From assembly GCA_902729315.2 (NCBI GenBank), contig LR746277.1, positions 5,399,001-5,463,000 of the forward strand: a stretch of 64,000 nucleotides of DNA, written 5' to 3'. Within the stretch, counting starts at the first letter, position 1. Every line of letters begins with the position of its first letter. The notes beneath the pieces are model-generated. The model saw only the letters and a program-made list of their open reading frames with translations. It was not told the origin of the DNA and did not search any database. Positions 58,888-64,000 of the stretch are shown here, piece by piece. Origin of the DNA: Spirodela intermedia. Its lineage: Eukaryota > Streptophyta > Magnoliopsida > Alismatales > Araceae. The position numbers and the translations under genes were made by a program.

Positions 58888-59672
58888 CGGCGGAGCCGAC
58901 GACCACCTCCGGCTTCCCCTTTTCGCCGGCGTCTTCTTCCGAGGGTTTAAGGGCCCTTCTTCCCTGTCCTCGTTTCTGTCGACGAATCCCAGCTCTGAAA
59001 TTAGGTTACCAATGTTATCTAGGTCGGAAATTGGCGACGAAGCAAATCGAAGATCACTCCACCCAAATACCAATTTTATATTTACTTCTCAGCCGTACGC
59101 GGTGATTATCAGCGCCTAATTAGAACAGATTCGGGTCAAACTTGGGCTACTTTCAGCGAAGTGTCCATTTCTGACAAGACGGCTATTCGACTTCATCCGG
59201 TAAAGAATATCCATCAGGGGCAGTGGACGGAGGAGGAAGGGCTCGTCTCTGTTTCCCTCGGCGGAAGAACCCGGCGGCCGTAGGATTCATCTGGGGCTTT
59301 CTTCTTTGCCGTAGGATTCTCAGGACCCTTCAAGAGACTTAGGCAAAAGGCGCCACCTTTGGGGGGTCCGCGGCGATAGGCGCGGCGGAGGAAAGAGCGA
59401 GAAAAAGGCCCGTGGGAAAATATCTCCTGGAGCGATCAACTTCGGAGGCGGGAAGACGAAGGCGGAGAGGATGGAACGATAGAACGGAACAGAAACATCT
59501 CCATCGCTGTGCTTCCCACGTTTTCTTTTACATCCTCCTCTTCCTCCGACTACGCGGTATGTAAAGTTGAGATCTTCCCTTCTCGGTCTTCGTCCTCCTG
59601 CTTCTTTTGCCGGGCTTCCCCTTTATTTCTGCGTTTCTTCCGTCTTTCCTGGGATCGCGAGACTCGCAAGTC
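58888..59672. promoter_or_regulatory. Shared head-to-head promoter region (PORR / BTL1-like)
   Basis: 785 bp between the two start codons, GC-rich, with no other gene. Both transcripts must start within it, so regulatory sequence is shared or abutting. No clear TATA box was found. Confidence 0.55.
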
Positions 59673-62592
59673 ATGTTGTTCGGCACCGGAGCGTTGCAGA
59701 AGAGGAAGCGTGACGGCGGGGAGGAGGTCTGGTTGGTCGGCGACGTCGCCGCCGATCACAGCGTGGGAATCATGGTGGTGGCGAAGGAGCTCGAGATGGA
59801 GGGGAAGGACGGGGCCTTCGAGCTCCGTCTCCGGGTCCCCGACGTCAAGCACTCCCTCATGGTCAGTTCCTTCATTTTCTCCCCTCTTCTGATGTTTATT
59901 CCCTTCGTTTCACTTCGACGCACACCTTCTGAGATGATCCCTAAGAGGATGCCGATGCGATCGCCTCCTCGCTTCTTCCCTGCTGCTCTGACGTCAAATG
60001 CTTCTTCTTCTTCATGCGGTTTTGTTTCCCATTATACACGTCCCCGATCTTCTTCGCTCTCTTTCTGGTTCACTGGGCTTTCAACTTCATTCACTGTAAT
60101 CTTACCACCCTCGGAAGCTTGAAGGAACATCTCTGTCGTTTTCTATTCTAGGGTTCATGGGTGTTTGGTCTGCTCTTTCCCAAGTTGCTCGGTTTTGCAC
60201 TTATTTCTGCATTTTTTGGTCCTGCAGAATCTGTGCCAGAATCCCACACGTATCACATACTTTGGAATTCATGGATTTGCTAGGTTAGGGAGGCCTTGCT
60301 TCAGCAGTGTGATGAAGCCGGCTGTAGTGTGTTTTTTTATATAATATATATATATAGATATATATATATATATAATATCCCGGTAATGTTTTTTCTTCAG
60401 ATACTTCTTGAATTCATCATCCCCTTCTTGCTTTGCTCAATGGGGTGTGCCTTTTGAATCTCCGGGAGCTGAAGAAACCAGTTATTCTGAGAATCTACCT
60501 TGGATATGGCCAAATAGCCTCTTTTTTTTTCTCTCTCTCCCGCAGGGCTTGATGAAGAAGAGGGAAGTTGGAGAGTTTTTAAGCGGGGCTTTGGCTGGGG
60601 CCATGACAAAGGCTGTTCTAGCTCCCCTCGAGACCATCAGGTGAGCTTGGATCATTCCATCATCTCTTGTCTTTGTGACATTTTTTCAAATCTCTGGCCC
60701 TTTTTTTTTTTCCCCTTCAGAAGTTTTTCTATGTTGCGTTTTGTTCATGGGTTTATCATATTTCAGATGCCAGGATATCCCGGATAATTTAATTTTACAT
60801 GCTATATCATGGATCCAAGAGGATTTTGTCTGCAATATCATGAAGAATAATGCGGTATTTGCAGGACGAGGATGGTAGTTGGGGTTGGATCCAGACATAT
60901 CATTGGAAATTTCCTTGAGATCACCGAGAAACAAGGATGGCAGGGACTCTGGGCCGGCAACAGCATCAACATGCTCCGAATCGTTCCCACCCAGGCGATC
61001 GAGCTCACCACGTTCGAATGGGTCAGACGAACGGTTTCATCGGCCCAAGAAAGTTGGACACTAAACGGTGGCCCTAAATTACAGGTTGGCCATGTTAATG
61101 TAGATTTGTCACTCTCCTGGGTCTCTCCAGTTGCGGTCGGTGGAGCGGCTGCTGGCATCGTGAGCACACTCATATGCCATCCTCTGGAGGTGATTAAGGT
61201 AATTGATCTGGTTTCCGTTTATCACTACTCGGGATGTCGACCCATCTATTTTTCTTCCTCCTGCGCTTTGATATTAGAACATCAACATGGAATGCCCTTC
61301 AACTTTGGGATCTGATATCGGTTGGTATCGCTGGGCAAGCATGCAGAATATTGTAATTCCCTCATTAATTGTCAGAGGTGATTTCTGGACCTGGGCACCG
61401 CTTCCTGGTTGCAATCGATTTAGTTTGGAGCTTTTTTTCGGGTTAAAGTTTTATCAATAGATCTATCGTAGACCCAGAATAGTACGAATCTCTTCAGAAA
61501 ATAATTTTTCACTGTGGTCACGTATAGTCAAACATGGTTTCTGATCCATGTTGTCTATTCCTGGTTGAAGATTATGCATCTTACGACTTTTCTTGGCTTA
61601 AAATTTTATCAATAAATCAGTTAATGCCAAAAGAAATGGTGTAATCTCTTCCCAAGATGAGGCTGTAGCTTATGATCAATTAATGCCATCATTAATTAAT
61701 CATCAAAGATGAGCTTAATCCAGCATCTTCCATCATTAATTCCTGACGATAATTTCCGGACCAAGGTGCCAGTTCCTGGTAGAAACTGATTTCTTTTGTC
61801 ACGTTTCTTGGCTTGAAGATTGAAGCAGTTCATTTTTTTTTTTTTCTGGGTTTTATTTAGAATACTATTTCTTCAATCATCTTACATCCTATGAAACCTC
61901 GAAGGATGCGGCATCCTTAAAGCTCAAGGCTCTGATTTCCGCGCATCTCTCTTGCAGGATCGTCTGACTATCAGCCGGGAAGCCTACCCCACCATCGCCC
62001 TCGCCTTCCGCAAGATCTACAAGAATCACGGGATCGGCGGGCTGTATGCCGGCATCTCCCCCACACTGATTGGCATGCTTCCTTACAGCACCTGCTACTA
62101 TTTCATGTACGAAACGATCAAGAAATCCTACTGCCAGTCGAAGAATAAGAAGGCGTTGAACCGTGCCGAGCTGCTCCTTGTCGGCGCCCTCTCAGGTCAG
62201 ATCATGCGCTCGTTCAGTCGCAGTCGGAGAGCTTTGCTGTTCTCGGAACAGAAAGTTCTCAGCTGCTTCTGCAGCTTTGTTCATCATCGGAAATCGAGAC
62301 AAGTTTCTCCATTGCCAACCGGGTTCCTCCCTCCTGTGCAGGATTGACGGCGAGCACCATCAGTTTCCCGCTGGAGGTCGCCAGGAAGCGGCTGATGGTT
62401 GGGTCCCTGCAAGGGCAGTGCCCACCGAACATGGTGGCGGCCCTTCAGGAGGTGGTCAGGGAGGAGGGCTTGAGGGGTCTCTACAGGGGATGGGGCGCCA
62501 GCTCCCTCAAGGTCATGCCCAACTCTGGAATCACCTGGATGTTCTACGAGCTGTGGAAGGACGTCCTGCTCGTTGACCGATCCCATCTCTGA
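59673..62592 (+). CDS. Mitochondrial-carrier family adenine nucleotide transporter, BTL1-like
   Basis: Five exons: 59673-59861, 60546-60640, 60865-61198, 61958-62195 and 62342-62592, all GT-AG, joining to 368 residues. Three carrier repeats each carry the PX[DE]XX[KR] signature: PLETIR (90-95), PLEVIK (201-206) and PLEVAR (295-300). The sequence follows the Arabidopsis BTL1 pattern closely (REVGEFLSGALAGAMTKAVL, GWQGLWAGN, MLPYSTCYYFMYE, GLYRGWGAS). BT1-type carriers move adenine nucleotides across an organelle inner membrane; BTL1 is described as probably mitochondrial, and its transport specificity is not established. The 63-residue N-terminal exon is hydrophilic with a basic QKRKR stretch and is family-specific. 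The start codon is the first in-frame ATG after non-ATG sequence. Confidence 0.9.
60338..60377. repeat. (TA)n microsatellite in BTL1-like intron 1
   Basis: Imperfect TA run about 170 bp upstream of the exon 2 acceptor. Confidence 0.85.
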
Positions 62593-63709
62593 AAACCCAC
62601 CTCAGAAACCCAATTTTTCTCACCATCTTCGGCCCTCTTTTTTCCAAAGCTGGAGATCCGATCGATCTCTGCTTGTTTTGTGGAGAGGGAAGTGAGATTC
62701 TTGGAGGAGACGGCAGTGGAGCCCCCATCCTGAACGCGGCATGGGAAGAACCTGAGGACCAATAAGATAGAATCGCTCACGTCAAGCCCACCATTATTTA
62801 TCGGAGATGTTCTTCCCATCTGCGCGTAGGTTGCTTGCTGTTCCTCCGTGGCCACATTGATTCCATTATTTCTAATTTATCGTCCCCAGAAAATCGAATT
62901 AAATAATACAAATTCTGTCGAAATATCGAGCTCGTGCAGCACCCCAATCATGTTGATTTATACGAATATCACAATTAAAAAAATATGATGGCGATCAGTT
63001 AACACGAATAATATCATTTCGAATGATAATGTCAGAAATTTGATCGGTCTTAGCCTTTTTTGGCGTTGAGCTACGGACGGTCCAGATGCGATCGAGAAGG
63101 AGCGGGGGAGACTCGGCCAGGTGGAAAGGGCAGGGTTGCTGCGTGGATAAGCGTGGGCCCCAATGTACAGGTGGACAGACGAACCATCTGCCTGCGGGCC
63201 TACGTGCGGAAAAAGCGCCAAAAAGCGCAGAGGGGGAAGAGACGAGGACTGATAGTGAGAGGGGCGGGGAGAGGGAATCTTGATATTTCCACAGATCACT
63301 CTCTTCTCGTGCTCCCTCTATTCTCCTCATTTGCAGCGGCAGCGACGGTAGCAGCGGCGGCAGATCCTTCGTCCTGCCGCTGTCTGATCGCAAGAGGCAG
63401 ACCTTCGGTAGCATCTCACCGAGGGGAGAGATGCACCCTGAGGAATAAAATTGTGCGGCTATTTCACAGTTGATAAGCACATTTCTCTCTCGTACCATTT
63501 ACTCCGGCGGCATCGGCGGGTCCTTCGAATCACGACTGTGTAATGTGTCTGTTGTTTGATCGGGTGAATTTTTAGCATTATCTCTGGAATTCGACATGTG
63601 AAGCGTCTTCTCTGTCTCTGATTGAGGGGGTTGTGCAATCTCCTGAATCCAGAGACATCGAGTCGCTTCTTCATTTTTGTTCTTTGACTTTCGTTATCCT
63701 CGTGGCGGG
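62593..63709. other. Intergenic: BTL1-like 3'UTR and likely 5' region of the next gene
   Basis: 62593 to about 62960 is probable BTL1 3'UTR. 63060-63470 is GC-richer with open frames on both strands but no recognised domain; CT/GCAGCGGCGG-rich sequence near 63300-63380 looks like a leader or promoter of the gene starting at 63710. Confidence 0.4.
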
Positions 63710-64000
63710 ATGGAGCATGCCAGGGCGATGTCGAGCTTGGTGAATTTCACTGGCTGCCGCGGCGATCGCCGCAAGGTTAGTTTGGACAGTCTGATTTTTC
63801 GTCGCCCCGCGTTCTGCTGGAGGCGTGGTAGGAGAGTCCCGTCGAGAAATGAGAAGGTGAATGCAAAGCGTTTAGGAAGTCCCCGAAGAGCGGGGTCCAC
63901 CGTGCTTCTTGTCGTACAGGGAATGGGTGCTGCCGAGGTAGTGGAAAACGTCACCGTGGAGGGTGCTCCATCGCGTGGGTTCATCGTGTCGGATGGATTC
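63710..64000 (+). CDS. Partial CDS at right edge, unrecognised; possible plastid-targeted protein
   Basis: An ATG at 63710 (MEHARAMSSLVNFTGCRGDR) opens a frame that runs 97 codons to the window end with no stop. The first 60 residues are rich in Arg and Ser and nearly free of acidic residues except at the start, as in chloroplast transit peptides, followed by LLVVQGMGAAEVVENVTVEG and PSRGFIVSDGF. I do not recognise the family. The opposite-strand frame over the same bases is its shadow. It could include retained intron sequence, for example after the AAG at 63775-63777, which is followed by GTTAGT. Confidence 0.5.
   Translation, partial: MEHARAMSSLVNFTGCRGDRRKVSLDSLIFRRPAFCWRRGRRVPSRNEKVNAKRLGSPRRAGSTVLLVVQGMGAAEVVENVTVEGAPSRGFIVSDGF

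Overview
The window is nuclear DNA of a flowering plant. Its genes carry GT-AG spliceosomal introns. The proteins are plant-specific families (U-box/ARM ligase, SAUR, PORR, galacturonokinase, BTL1 carrier), and decayed Ty1/Copia and Ty3/Gypsy elements fill two AT-rich intervals. GA/CT microsatellites are very abundant. The lineage cannot be fixed by eye; a non-grass monocot is a guess only.

Layout. (1) 1-28.1 kb: the left edge holds the 5' end of a ribosomal protein P2 gene (minus strand). An intact four-exon U-box/ARM E3 ligase gene of the PUB4 type lies at 21.0-26.1 kb (minus), with a 5'UTR exon near 27.5-28.0 kb. Between them are a 5'-truncated PUB4 copy (6.2-9.96 kb) and a promoter-plus-5'UTR-only P2 copy (10.2-11.5 kb), set in Copia, Gypsy and LTR-like debris. 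Gene fragments and repeat fragments come in the same order twice. I read this as one old tandem duplication of about 10 kb, broken in the P2 5'UTR intron at one end and in PUB4 exon 2 at the other, and later reshaped by insertions and deletions. (2) 28.1-32 kb: intergenic, with a 1.3-kb GA-rich minisatellite. (3) 32.2-41.0 kb: a short reticulon (RTNLB, plus) converges on mevalonate diphosphate decarboxylase (MVD, minus). (4) 41-47.8 kb: CT microsatellites, a Copia remnant, a minus-strand Gypsy remnant, and an unassigned GC-richer stretch. (5) 47.9-64 kb is gene-dense: SAUR (plus), galacturonokinase (plus, 14 exons), PORR-domain protein (minus, intronless), BTL1-like carrier (plus, 5 exons), and the first 97 codons of an unrecognised gene cut by the right edge.

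The genes are ordinary and do not form one pathway: cytosolic ribosome stalk, ubiquitin ligase, ER membrane shaping, isoprenoid synthesis, auxin-type growth response, recycling of cell-wall galacturonate, organelle RNA splicing and organelle nucleotide transport. PORR and BTL1 are head to head with 785 bp between start codons. GALAK/PORR and RTNLB/MVD are tail to tail. Exon boundaries were set by hand from splice sites and reading-frame continuity; each gene joins into one open frame of the length expected for its family.

The most interesting features are the tandem-duplication junction, which places a P2 promoter upstream of a decayed PUB4 copy, a datable LTR insertion with an intact target-site duplication, and a GC-AG intron in GALAK. 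I found no undescribed multi-gene system.
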